A program made the translations under genes and the position numbers. Source: Taxawa tesnikishii (nom. ined.) (lineage: Eukaryota > Ascomycota > Dothideomycetes > Dothideales). Taken from it: 64,000 nt of DNA. The notes under the pieces were generated by a model, which saw only the letters and a list, made by a program, of their open reading frames with translations, did no database searches and was not told the origin of the DNA. Below, one piece after another: positions 11,270 to 22,215 of this stretch (positions are counted from its first letter, which is position 1; every line of letters starts with the position of its first letter). The stretch spans positions 1,240,001-1,304,000 of the forward strand of contig JAPDRO010000002.1 in NCBI GenBank assembly GCA_030247885.1, in the 5' to 3' direction.

Positions 11270-12302
11270 GTCCTTCTCTTGATCCTTGCTCTTTTCTGTT
11301 GCTTTGCATATTATCCGAGGAGTTGGAACCCACTGCAGACGTTTGATTTTAAGGAACTGTTATAGATGGATACCCGGATGCAGCGAAATCTCTTCTCAGT
11401 CTCGAAAACCACGAGGGTTGCAGTTTCTAGGCACCTCAAACAGGCATAACCTCGCCTTGTGTATACGTCTCACGATTGTCTTGAGCAGATACGAAAAGGG
11501 GGAAGTAGTCACCTCCACTAATATATATATGTCCAAGAAAGATAGCGTCTCTATCAGGAAACATGCCAAAGCATGAGTGATTTTTCGCCCTATCTTCTCC
11601 TTATGCTTCACCTGACAACCGGTAGGTGTTGAGGTGCAAGCAAGGGATGCATTGGTGCATCGGTTCAAATGGCTCGGCTTGGCTCGCTTGGGCTTGGTCC
11701 TTAAGCGACGCCGACAACAATAAGAAGAAGCTCTACTACTATGCACCAACACAACAACTATGTCAGCGCCGCGCGCATCACGCCGACCCGTGGATCATGT
11801 AGACAACCGACGGTACGAGCACGCTCATCGTCAGATGGTTCGAGCAAAGGCAGGGTAGGCTTCCCAGCCACTCGCAACGCTCGGGCAGGCTATTGTCATG
11901 TGGTGCACGGATTGATGTTGCGCGACAATAGTCAACCTTAAACTCCGACAATAGGATGCCACTCACAATACCAGCGTGGCCAGGGTAAGCGCTATTGACG
12001 ATGCTGCAACGCAAGGCCGCATCGCATTGCCGTTCTCTGTGTTTGTACTGCTGTTGATGCTGTAAGGATATAACCCTCCCATCCCTCTTCTTTCCTTGTT
12101 CTCTTCCCGTGTATCAGCACATCGTACCAACGTAGCCTCCAACTGTCTCGTGTCATCAGCCTTTTGAAGCTGCTACACCGCTGCCCACCCAATCCACTTC
12201 GCCACTCAATTACTTCTCCGAGCAGCAGTCGCACTGTCATCGTCCCGACGATTCACCTCTTTCGACTACGCTCGTACTTCGGGACAGGCATACTTCCCTA
12301 AC
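11270..12302. other. Spacer without a supported gene
   Basis: Nothing recognisable. The stretch 12060-12300 is CT-rich and probably is the leader of the following gene. Confidence 0.5.
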
Positions 12303-12878
12303 ATGGATCCCACATCCATCATCCACCAACACCAAAAGCTCCAACTCGAGCGCTCCGCCGCCAGGATATCGCGTCCAGCATCCACCGTTCCGAACGTGCC
12401 ACCGCCCGCCTACACACCCACCGCAACCGGCGTCCCCGATCTCGCCACACTGCTGAGCCGCCCGCTCCCGCCCGACTTCGATCTCACCGCCGACGACGAA
12501 GACGAAGACGAAGACGAGCACGAAGAGGATCCCTCGCCCATCTCCCTCACCCTGAACACCGCGCCAAGGATCTCCGGACGGGACAACATCGTGCTACCCA
12601 ACGCATCTCCCGTCGCGGATCAAGTGCGCTTTACCACACTGCTGCTCGCTGCTCTGCAACAGCTCAACGCCAAGGCTGGCACGGAGATCGGTGGAGGACA
12701 ACAGCTGCCGGTGCTCAGTATCAATCTGACCATCAACTGCGGACTCACAATCACCGGGACCGGAAACGTTGTTTGTGCGCCTACTGTGTCGCTGGCGCAA
12801 GGGTTGGCGATGAAGAGGAAGGCCGCTGATGCCGAGATTGGAGTGGAGCAATCTGTTGCCAAGAAGCTCCGCGAGTGA
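12303..12878 (+). CDS. Hypothetical protein, acidic linker plus conserved-looking C-terminal block
   Basis: A single uninterrupted frame of 191 residues. The N-terminal 65 residues are Pro/Thr-rich (PPPAYTPT). A 12-residue Asp/Glu run sits at about 65-77. The C-terminal half contains an alternating hydrophobic pattern (LSINLTINCGLTITGTGNVV) that looks like beta strands, followed by a basic tail with a possible nuclear signal (MKRKAADAE...AKKLRE). I do not recognise the family. Codon use (strong GC3) is like the neighbouring real genes, which supports coding. A nuclear protein is plausible but unproven. Confidence 0.6.
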   Translation: MDPTSIIHQHQKLQLERSAARISRPASTVPNVPPPAYTPTATGVPDLATLLSRPLPPDFDLTADDEDEDEDEHEEDPSPISLTLNTAPRISGRDNIVLPNASPVADQVRFTTLLLAALQQLNAKAGTEIGGGQQLPVLSINLTINCGLTITGTGNVVCAPTVSLAQGLAMKRKAADAEIGVEQSVAKKLRE

Positions 12879-13491
12879 GAGTCGGTTGTGGCATGGTTTC
12901 TCGTTGTTCCCGGTTTTTTTTCCCTTCTTCCCCTAGCTCGTAGACTCTAGCACCAACAGCGGCGTCTTGGATGCAGGGATGCACGAACGGGGGTGGGGGT
13001 TTTTTTCTTCTAGAGGGCTTCGACGGGCTTGCTTTTACTTGCGCTCGGTACAGGAGGAGCATTCCTGCTTGGGAGACGTTTGGCTGGGTTTCTTGTGAGC
13101 GATGGCTGTTCTTGTTCTTGCCTTGATGGCTCAGGACGTTTCTGCATTCGTCTGCTCTAGCGGACAACATATAGCGGAATCAAGTCGAAATCAGTTGTTC
13201 TGCCTCTTTCTTCCATCGTGCTGTTTGTGCTCAGCTACTTGACAGTGCCACGTTTCCGCACGGAGTGGTTGAGTCAACGCTCCACACTATTCGGCATTGG
13301 TTAATGCCCGTATGGTCTTCTCATCGGATAAGGTCACAAGCTGTTCAATGCATACCCGGTCAGAGTAAGCAGATGCTCCGTTGGTGTCATGTCATCCATA
13401 CACATTACTGGTATCGCTATGCACAATCAATAGGCCCGTTGCAAAACGGCACCAGGCATTGTTTTCTCAACGCCTAATGTCGTCCTCTCCC
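12879..13491. other. Convergent spacer
   Basis: Between two genes that end towards each other. It has T-rich runs (about 12915-12935 and 12995-13010) and is presumably made of two 3' untranslated regions. Confidence 0.5.
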
Positions 13492-16189
13492 TCAGCCGCT
13501 TAGAGCAAGGCAAGCATCCACTGCGCTCCCGACTCTACCCTCCTTCATCCGGACCACGTCACTGATAACATCCTTGTCCAAATTCGGGAACATCCCTTGC
13601 AGCGTCCTGTGTATTTGTCAGCTTCCACGATACTCAAATTCGCACAAGAAGTAGTGTAACAGGAAGGGAGGGTTTGGGAACTCACTCAACAACGACCCGG
13701 TGCTCCTGAACCCTGATCCTCTGCGCCTCCGCCGCCTCCGCACTCGCCTGCCGCGCCGCCGCATCCTCGGCATTGGCCGTGGCAACGAAGTCGCCGGCGG
13801 TACTCTCTGCGCTCCTCGCCCTCTGCACACTTTGCCTTTCTCTGTTCCTCGCCGGGCTTCTCCCCGCTTCCTCGCTCGTCCGTCTAGGCAAGGGTGGCGG
13901 AGCGGGGCTCAGTCTCGGCGTGCTTCCCGGCTGAGGCGTGAGCGCCGGGTGCGGAGTGCTCGAGCCGTCGTCCGAGAAGATGCGTCCGATTGTCGACAGG
14001 GGTTTCTGGATCGTGCGCAGGAGCCCTGCAACGGATGCGTTCTCCTCTCCTTCGCCATCGGTGGACCGAGCGGATTTCTCTCGACCGCTCGTGGTTCGTC
14101 GCGGTGATGCTCGCTCGGCCTCCATGCTGTTCCGTGGCGTGACTTCTGGTCTGCTCAGCGTGCTCTTCTCCGATACTTGCAGATTTCTGTTTTGCGGTAC
14201 GGGGCCTGCGGGAGCGGCGGCGGAGGCGGTCGGGTGCATTTGCTGCTCGTACTCGTCCGCTTTGTGCCGCTCTGCGATTGCGGATACGGCCGCTTCGACG
14301 TTGCGTTCGAATTCCTCATCCGTGATCGTGAGATTCGTGCGGTCGAGATTCTCGACAAAGGAGACAACGCCCATGAGCGAGGAGATGTAATAGCCAGCCT
14401 CACCGCCTAGTTTGTCCTGGTTTCGGAAACGGAGGACGTACTGCACGTTCGAGACAAGATGGTCTGGGTTTGCTTTGAGGACGGTGTAAATGAGTAAAGG
14501 AACGAAAGCATCGGCGCTCTGGTCGGAATGATTGTTCTTCAGGAAACCGAAGAGGACTTTACAGCAGTTGAGCACGCAAATGACTTTGTCGCGAGGAGCG
14601 CGGTACGTGTTTATTTTGAGCAGTTCTTGTTGTGCCAAGACGAGGAACTTGCGGCCTTTGTCGCTGATGGGTGCAATGTCAAGATGCTGTTCTTTTATCC
14701 AGCCGTAGATACGGATCTTCTGCGCGATCACTGCATCCCGTTCCACATCTTCCTGGTGTTGGCCTCTGCGACCTGGTCCTTGAGGCGAGGTAGCTTGTGA
14801 CCTGCCTTTTCTGCCCTTCACAGGCGATGTTGGCTCTGGAGGAGGGATGGCTGGCGAGAAAGTTTGAGAGTATAAGCGGTTCATGACGAGCTTCTCCATT
14901 CCCTCTCGCGCGTTGTCGAATTCGACGTCGCTGACTGTACGCCATACTTCGCATTGCGCCATCTTCTTCGAAATAAACTCCAAGAAGTCGGAAATGATCT
15001 TTACCTGTTCGTGTACCATCCATTGCTTCTTCCCAAATTCCATCAGAAAAGATCGTAAGAACCGAGCAACAGGATCTGCAGTCCGGTGACGGAGCTGTTC
15101 AAGGAATCGATGGAAGTCGAAAGGGAGGGCAGGCTCCGGGTCTGGTGAAGGAGGCAGGGGTTGAAACATGGAACTGTTGGAAGGCTGAGGAGAGGCGGTG
15201 AGATCGCGTTGGCCACTATGCAAGCTGGCACCCGAGATGGATGGAGGACGGATGCTTGACGGACTGAAGGTGTAACTGTCACGAGATCCGGTTCGCTGAA
15301 GTGGAGGCCCGGGCGACGATATTGTTCCCGACCGCACTGGCTCTAAGCTGGATGCACGGGGAGGAAATGATGGTTGAGCCAACTCCGGCCGCGGAGACAT
15401 GATTGACCTCAGCTCGTTGCCAGCGCCGTCATCGAACTGTGAAATAATGCTCTGGATCTCTGATTTGTTGTCACTTGTAGCGTCATCAGTGCCAGGTTGT
15501 GGATCTGCCACAGTATCGTCCTCTGGAGGGTGCTTCTCGTCATATTCCACGCTAGACGAAGTCGACGAGGGTGCAACAGCGTTGAGTTGGGCGTTCAAAA
15601 ATTTCGGGTCCTTTGGCGGCGGTGGAGGAGGGGATGGAGACCGAATGCGCTCCTTTTCCGTAAACGGATCGGCGGCATTGGGAGGGGAAAGCGATACCTT
15701 AGCAACCTGGTCGGAGAGGCTGTTCGTTCCTGTGCTAGGCTGTGTGTCTGCTTCGTCCTCTGCGGTGTACAGATTCTCTTCTCTCATCCCTTTCAATGGT
15801 GGTAACTCCTTGTCCAAAGCCGGCTCGCTCGAGAACACTGGCCCCTTAGACGAGGTATCGGGTATAGCAGACGGATTATTTGCAGCCTCCTGCACCGCCT
15901 CACTGCCCTGTGTATCCGCTTCATCCTCCACATTGTAGACATTGTCTTTCTTCACATTCTCTTGAGCCAGATGATCTTTCCCTGAACCCGATTCTGAAAT
16001 CACTTGTTTCGATATAGATGCATGCGCGGCTTCCTCTGCGGCCTTCGTTACTTCTTCGCTCGGCTGAGTGTCTGCTTCGTCTTCGACTCTGTATATATTC
16101 TCTTCCCGCGTTGTCTCCTGAGCTGCTGTTCTCTCTAGCTCCTTCCTGTCGACATTGTCCATGGATCCCTGGCTCTCCATCTTTTCCAC
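13492..16189 (-). CDS. VPS9: Vps9, Rab5-type guanine nucleotide exchange factor with CUE domain
   Basis: Exon 1 (13686-16189) carries 834 codons; a 79-base intron (13607-13685) precedes a short exon (13492-13606) that encodes the CUE domain (LQGMFPNLDKDVISDVV, then GSAVDACLAL). The N-terminal 380 residues are acidic and disordered, with three copies of an ENxYxxEDEADTQ motif at about residues 28-46, 80-97 and 136-152. The helical-bundle and VPS9 catalytic core run from about 385 to 675 (FDFHRFLEQLRHR; CVLNCCKVLFGFL; AFVPLLIYTVLKANP; GEAGYYISSL). It activates Vps21/Rab5 on endosomes; the CUE domain binds ubiquitin. The frame stays open upstream of 16189 to about 16370 without an ATG, so a small upstream exon is possible. 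If the last intron is retained, the protein stops one codon later and loses the CUE domain. Confidence 0.9.
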
Positions 16190-16788
16190 ACCGCCTGCAT
16201 CTGTCAGCCCCGAGCCTTGTGGATTCGGCGGCTCTATCTCTCCCAGATCAATGAGCGGTGCTTCCCTCTCTGCGTTCTCTTTTGTCGCTTGGCTTTCAGA
16301 GATTATCTTGCGAGACTCGTGGTTGCCCCCAGCTCCTCTGGCCCATGCTGAGCGGACATAGGCTGGTTACACGCTGTTTGCTGTCTCGGGTGTGTTTCAC
16401 AAGCGGAGCTTCATGTCCAGACCAGTATTGAATATCGTTTGTTGCGTATGGTAAAAAGCTCCTTGGACGTAGAGCGCCAGAAAGTGTGCGCTATAGTTCG
16501 TTGCAGTAGTATGGACCGAATACTTTGATCGAGTGTTTACCGCAACTTCTCGGAGCACAGCCAACAACCAGCGCACAGCTACCACTTTGAGTATGACGGA
16601 TGAAGGGATCTTCCGAGGGCGGCCCGGTCGGCAAGCGATGTGCCGAAGAGCCTCACTTTACTTTCACTTTCATCCTGCAGAACTCTTCCTGGACATCAAC
16701 CACGATTTCCCGCTTCAATGGCCGTTCTACGTCTGCGCTGAGCGCGCAAACACCATGTACAACACGCTGGAGGCCGAACTGCGAGATC
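16190..16788. promoter_or_regulatory. Divergent promoter region between VPS9 and the asparagine-synthetase-like gene
   Basis: About 600 bases between opposite start codons. No operator is recognisable. Part may be a 5' exon of VPS9. Confidence 0.4.
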
Positions 16789-18615
16789 ATGTGCGGCATC
16801 TACTTGTCTCTCGGCAAGCATGCGTACATCGAACCAAGCCAGAAGACGCGTGAACTGCTCCGACGACGCGGTCCGGACAGTGTGCAGGAGTTGAAGTTGG
16901 AGTATGACCCAGGCTCTTCAGCGCACAGCAGAACATATATCACATGTGTTGGTACTGTTCTTTCGCTGAGAGGCGACCATACCGTTTCTCAACCTGTTCG
17001 CTCAGGTACCGATGGACCGTTTCTATGCTGGAATGGTGAGGCATGGAAAGCAGCAGGCGCGCCACTCAGCGGCAACGATTCCGAGCATATTTTTCAACTA
17101 CTCGCTGCAGTGTGTTCACCGGCTGTCGGGGACTGTGAACTGGCCATTGGTGCTGCGCTAGCTACCATCTCGGGACCGCATGCTTTCGCCTTCTTTGACC
17201 CTTTAGCCAAGCGTTTGTACTACGGTCGAGACGTTCTAGGCAGGCGTTCGTTGATGTTCAGGTTTACGGAGCCTGGCGGGTTCGAGCTCACAAGTATCTC
17301 GGGCTCGGGAGCTGATGGCTGGCTTGAGGTTGAAGCTGACGGCATTTACTGGATTGATCTGCTTAAGGAAAGTGATGCTGCGTTCCATTCAAAGAAGATG
17401 TCTTATCCGTCGACAATACCCTCAGTTTTCGATGATGGTCGTGTAGGTTTTCTCATACCCCTTCTCATCCCTATGTGCTCATGTTTGCAGGCATTCTATC
17501 CCCTAGAATTGAACAATGTTACCCCAATCGAAGGCCAGGAGATACCACATCTAAACGCACTCTCACCTGCAGTAGCTACGCTTGAGACGCTCCTTCGCAA
17601 GTCTGTATCGCTGCGAGTCTCCCATATTCCTACCTGGTGGCCCCTGTCGGAAAGCGGCCCCTCTACCTCACCAGCGAAGTTAGCAATTCTCTTTTCTGGC
17701 GGCCTGGATTGCACAGTACTTGCCCGCTTGGCTCATGACATACTAGACACCAGCGAAACAATCGATCTCCTCAATGTGGCTTTCGAAAACCCGCGCGTGC
17801 ATCGCCAGAAGACTGCAGATCCGGATTTTTCACCGTACGAATCGTGTCCGGATCGCCTGACAGGACGAGCCTCTTTCGCCGAACTACAGCTTGTATGCCC
17901 AGGACGCGAGTGGCGTTTCGTTGCCATCAACATACCTTACACAGAGACGATCGCGCATCGAGCAGAAGTCATGGGCTTAATGCATCCCCATAACACGGAG
18001 ATGGATCTTAGCATTGCATACGCTCTATACTTCGCCGCCCGAGGGTCAGGACTTCTCGTACGTACAGCTCAAGAGCCAACTACGCCGTACACGACCACTG
18101 CTCGCGTCCTCTTGTCCGGTCTTGGTGCAGACGAGCTTTTCGGCGGTTACTCTAGACACGGGATGGCATTCAACAGAAGAGGCTACGCTGGGCTCATTGA
18201 AGAGCTTGGGCTTGATATCGGGAGGCTTGGGAAGCGTAATCTTGGGCGCGACGACCGTGTGATCTCGAACTGGGGACGAGAAGCAAGATTTCCATATCTC
18301 GACGAGGATTTTGTGCACTGGGCTCTGCAAGCTCCGGTCTGGGAGAAGTGCGGTTTTGGAGAGCAGCCCGTGGAAGGGAAAGTAGATGGCGGTAAACAGG
18401 TTGACGGAAGTGAGCTATTGGAGCCGGGCAAGAAGGTGCTGAGGTGTTTGGCTTGGAAATTGGGTATGAAGAGTGTTGCTTCTGAGAAGAAGCGTGCAGT
18501 ATGTGGAATATGTACCGCTCTTCAACCAGTACTAATCCTCTTTCAGATCCAGTTCGGCGCCCGCACAGCGAAAATGGAAGTCAGCAGGATCAAGGGCACT
18601 CAGTTGCTTACCTGA
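16789..18615 (+). CDS. Asparagine synthetase domain-containing protein (ASNSD1-like)
   Basis: Three exons (16789-17442, 17491-18498, 18547-18615) give 576 residues. The start at 16789 is fixed by MCGI: class II glutamine amidotransferases need Cys at position 2. The glutaminase half (RRGPDSVQ, LCWNGEAW, GPHAFAFFD) is followed by the ATP-pyrophosphatase half with the P-loop LFSGGLDCTVLA, LLSGLGADELFGGY and REARFPYLDE. The tail IQFGARTAKME, typical of this family, is restored by removing intron 2. Both introns are exactly 48 bases, in frame and free of stops, so retention would insert 16 residues each. Family members resemble asparagine synthetase, but the reaction of ASNSD1 proteins is not settled. 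Confidence 0.9.
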   Translation: MCGIYLSLGKHAYIEPSQKTRELLRRRGPDSVQELKLEYDPGSSAHSRTYITCVGTVLSLRGDHTVSQPVRSGTDGPFLCWNGEAWKAAGAPLSGNDSEHIFQLLAAVCSPAVGDCELAIGAALATISGPHAFAFFDPLAKRLYYGRDVLGRRSLMFRFTEPGGFELTSISGSGADGWLEVEADGIYWIDLLKESDAAFHSKKMSYPSTIPSVFDDGRVGFLIPLLIPMCSCLQAFYPLELNNVTPIEGQEIPHLNALSPAVATLETLLRKSVSLRVSHIPTWWPLSESGPSTSPAKLAILFSGGLDCTVLARLAHDILDTSETIDLLNVAFENPRVHRQKTADPDFSPYESCPDRLTGRASFAELQLVCPGREWRFVAINIPYTETIAHRAEVMGLMHPHNTEMDLSIAYALYFAARGSGLLVRTAQEPTTPYTTTARVLLSGLGADELFGGYSRHGMAFNRRGYAGLIEELGLDIGRLGKRNLGRDDRVISNWGREARFPYLDEDFVHWALQAPVWEKCGFGEQPVEGKVDGGKQVDGSELLEPGKKVLRCLAWKLGMKSVASEKKRAVCGICTALQPVLILFQIQFGARTAKMEVSRIKGTQLLT

Positions 18616-19363
18616 TATATTTACTGCCCACATTGGGTAAGTTCTTGGCTTCTTTGATACCTTATTCTTCTTCATGTCTGGCGGTGATGATGGGGCATGG
18701 CCTTCGAGCCTGCTTCACAGATACTTATGAGATTGTCATTTCGTGTTAACTACTACTATAACCCAAGCCTTGTTCTGTGTTCGCGGGCTTTCTAAGCCAT
18801 GTGTAACCGCTCGAGGAGTTTGGGTTGTAAGAGTGGGCGGAACGGGATCGTTGATTTGCGAAGGCAAGTCTGAGCCATAGAACATACCACAACTTTCCTG
18901 TTTTGTGTCGCCTTTTGTGAGGCACTTGCTGACTTGTAGTAGATGATTGTTTCCGGCGACGTGGGACGCATGATGCCCTGGTAGTATAAGATCGATGTTA
19001 TATGATACCAGCATGAAAAGGTTGTAGTGTGTTAGTGCCCGCTTCTGGTACGCGGAAAGCTAGCCGGAGAAGCCAAATTTGGTTCACTTCACTTGCTTCA
19101 CCTTCAATGTTCCTTTTCATTGTACTGCTCACTTCACCTCGTTTGCGAACTTTCGTTCGGATCTGACGTAAACCATTCACATGTCAAGCGGCATGTCCCG
19201 GTCGCATCCTTACAAAACCGCCGTTCTATGTCCTCCTTCCATCTTCCTTTACCCACTACGCCTTATCACGCTCGTTTGACTCACTTGGCCTCGCGACCCA
19301 CTGTCCGTTATACAGATCAACTATATACGGCTTTTCGCATACGCTGTTCTGATCGGATTCACA
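18616..19363. other. Spacer without a supported gene
   Basis: No coding signal. The stretch 19210-19340 is pyrimidine-rich and probably is the leader of the next gene. Confidence 0.5.
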
Positions 19364-20124
19364 ATGGTTCGCTTCGCTACTGCTTCACTGACCACCGTTG
19401 CGGTGACTCTCTATGCCATGACGCTCACCGTGCTGCTCGGCACTCTGGGCGTTTTCATCAACACCAGAATTCACTCGGTAAGTTCGTCTCCACACATAAC
19501 GTGAGAACGTCGTATGCTCTGCCCTGCTCTGCCCTGCCCTGCCCTGCCCTGCCCTGCTTCGGCGGTGCACTCACATTACCCGATTAACAGCTCTCATTCC
19601 AGCCATCGCCACTCACCTGTGTCGCCTCAAAGCCAGCCGCGGTCTTCAGCCCACTCACCCGCTTCATTACCACCGGCGACGGCATCGATTCTCCCATCTG
19701 CGCCAACACCGACATCTCCATCCCTGCGACCATCGCTACGCACGCCGTTCAAAAATTTGCCAACTTCTACGAGAACGGAGTCATGCTCCACCGCAACGAG
19801 AAGAGCCTCGCCCTCCTCTACGACGACGCCGGTACGGAAACCGGAAAGTTGGAGAAGCCACTCCGCGTCACTGTATATCTTCAGAACCGCTGCGCCACCG
19901 ACCTGTCGAAGCGTTTGAGTGACCGGATGCGCGTTCTGACCTGGCAGGAGATTTACGCTCCGTTGATGGAGACTGTCAATGCCTGCGGAACTCGCACCTG
20001 GTATGGTAAAGAGACAGGATGGGTCAAGCTTGGAATGTTCGAAGACTACTGCATCAACTGGTGGATCACCACGGAGGAAGTCGAAGAGTGGCAGCCTCAG
20101 TGGGCGTTTGAGAAGCTGGGATAG
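19364..20124 (+). CDS. Small membrane-anchored or secreted hypothetical protein
   Basis: Two exons (19364-19477 and 19591-20124) give 215 residues. The first 33 residues form one long hydrophobic segment (VAVTLYAMTLTVLLGTLGVF) after MVRFATAS, so a signal anchor or signal peptide. The mature part has five Cys (LTCVAS, PICANT, NRCATD, NACGTR, DYCINWW), a GDGIDSPIC loop and a Trp-rich end (WWITTEEVEEWQPQW). I do not recognise the family. Exon 2 stays in phase all the way from the acceptor, and codon use is strongly biased, both supporting a real gene. The 113-base intron contains a CCCTG tandem repeat. Confidence 0.68.
19517..19557. repeat. CCCTG pentanucleotide microsatellite inside an intron
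   Basis: About eight units of CTGCC/CCCTG, two of them variant (CTCTG), sitting in the only intron of the small membrane-anchored protein gene. Confidence 0.85.
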
Positions 20125-20481
20125 TGAGGGAAGGTCTGAATAATGCTGGAACTTGGATTTGTTTGGGGCTTAGGAAGCACTGCCTTTGGGTCATCATGCC
20201 TGTCTGATGAGCATCACCGCAGGTCTGTCGGACAGTACAGTCGTGGGTTGATATTCTCTGCTCATTGAGGCGATGGAAATTGGAGCCTTAATATAACAAC
20301 GAGAGCATTGAGTTGTTATACTTCTCTTGGTCTCTTCTTGCTTGTCCAGCACGTCATTCTTTGCCCATCACTGCGTGTCTTTCAAGCTCAGCACGAGATA
20401 CTGCGCGTGAACAACCTCCGAGGCGTCCACTGTTCTATGACTGAGCCAAACAACCTTTTAGAAGCCACCTCAGGTGGCTAG
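20125..20481. other. Convergent spacer
   Basis: Between the ends of two converging genes; nothing recognisable. Confidence 0.5.
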
Positions 20482-21373
20482 CTAAGTCCGGGGACTATAT
20501 ACGGCCATCTCTAAACCGTTTGAGAACGGCAAGGTCAATGTAGTGAAGGGGCTGTCCGGATCCCTTAAGTAATCCAGGAGGTCTTTATAAAGATCACTCA
20601 TCGAAGCGGTGTTGTCAACGATAACGACGGCACCTGTCCTAAGCCTCGGCTGCACAACCTTGAGAGCTGGCAGAGCCATGGCTGCCCAAACTGTATATGG
20701 TATCAATCGACTTGATTCTGATAACACTCTTTGTGAAAGAACTCACTATCCAAAAGCAGAAGGTCCACTTCGGGTAAGTCTGTCTTCAGGGTGTCCCTAA
20801 GGTCTCCAAGGCGCAGCTTGATATGCTGCTTAACGTCCTCACCAGCTTCCATCCAGTGTTGCTTAGCCTTGGCTGCTTTGGCTTCCTCGATCTCAGTTCC
20901 GATGACTCTCCCGCCCTCGGGATCGTTTTGCGCAACAGCGAGGGCAAGGTATATGGTCGAGACCCCAAAACTAGTTCCCACCTCGACAATGTTTCTCGCA
21001 CGCGTTGCAAGTGCAAGCTGGTAAATGAATTCGCATTTGTCCCGGTCGAGTGCGACAAACTTGTCGATCATAAGATTGTGAAGCGCGGCATTCCCGCGGA
21101 CCGGATCACTTCTGCGAACCCCCTCAAGGCTGCCACAGCATCGCTCGAGGCACGTTCCTCATTGAGACTGAGCTCATGGAGGCGTCTCAACAAGGCGTGA
21201 ACATGTTGTGGAGCCCGGACTGTTCCCAGGGACCGCCGTGCTAGATACGAAGGTGTGAAAGGAACGCGAGCACTAGGTATGCGATTACAAACTAAATTCC
21301 TCAAAGAAGAGTCTAAGCGTCTCAAGGACATGGCGGTTTGTATGCGACAACCTCCTGGCGTTTCCGCTGTCAT
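20482..21373 (-). CDS. SAM-dependent O-methyltransferase (family 3 type), frame interrupted
   Basis: The core reads MIDKFVALDRDKCEFIYQ, then the SAM-binding motif VEVGTSFGVSTIYLALAV, and VDLLLLD. A 56-base intron (20691-20746) joins this to IWAAMALPALKVVQP and VVIVDNTASM. The C-terminus (GLEMAVYSPRT) is complete. Upstream, HVHALLRRLHELSLNEERAS belongs to the same family but lies in another frame. The switch falls in or next to a C5 run (21119-21123 on the + strand), where one missing base explains everything and joins to SDPVRGNAALHNLMIDKF. The first 45 residues have no family match, so the start is uncertain. Relatives methylate small catechols or hydroxy acids. It is either a miscalled functional gene or a recent pseudogene. 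Confidence 0.75.
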
Positions 21374-22215
21374 ATGTGCTAACAGATTGATTACATAACT
21401 GGGTGTTGCAGGTATCGTACACTACGGTTTTACCCAAAGGCCAAACGTTTTTCGGGTACGATCGGATCTCCTTGGCCTCAGGACTGCTCGAAGCTGTACC
21501 CGATTGCTTTAACTCATCAACTAATTGCTAACGAAGTTTATTGATCAGTCCACTAACTTGAGCCTCACTCTCTATAGAGGTAGAGAAGACATAGGTTATG
21601 CTCGAAAACTGACTGTCTACATAGTCTACAATATAGCTAATTGCGACTAAATGCTCTAAGTTAGGATCTACTCGAAGCCTAGGACATACTCGGTAATGAT
21701 ATGCTAAACCCCCTAATGTCTTACAGCGCATCGATGAGAGAACTTGGTCTCAAAGGGGCCCTCGTCTTCGACAAAGGTAGCGGATGGGTATGTTCACGTA
21801 AACTAGAAAGGTTTCTGGAGTCCTCTGCGTGCTCCGGGGATCAATCTGACGCCAACAATTTGGGTAGCTTCGTAACATAGAGATTGTCCACAAACGCGAA
21901 TGAGTTCTTATCGAACGGTTGCGGCAAGGCTACCTCTTGGGGTGGGATCGCATGCGAAAGGAACACGCATGTCGGAAAGCTAGTTCCAGTTACAACACTA
22001 GAAGCAATCCCTCTTATAGTTCACGTACTCAGCTTCAAGCTTTCCCTTACGCGGTCACGGATGGTTCACTGACTGATCCGACCATGTTTAGTTTCCTTAT
22101 ATTTCGTCCATGTTTCCCATACTGTTGAGAGCTTTAGAAACATGAATCCAACTCCAATAAGATCACTCTCTATCGTGGCCGGTTGTATTCTCATGACATC
22201 CATGTCTCTACAAGT
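21374..22215. other. TA-rich, decayed-looking spacer
   Basis: The stretch 21500-21740 is richer in TA and CTA/TAG words than its surroundings, as old repeat-induced-mutation remnants can be. No transposon protein motif or terminal repeat is visible, so I name no element. Confidence 0.4.

Noticed and set aside
16600-16788. 63-residue upstream extension of the asparagine-synthetase-like protein
   Set aside because: Would bury the Cys that must be residue 2 (MCGI) for glutaminase activity; composition is that of leader sequence.
21528-21731. TA-rich leftward frame, considered as an old transposon fragment
   Set aside because: No recognisable protein motif, terminal repeat or target duplication; too short and degraded to name an element.
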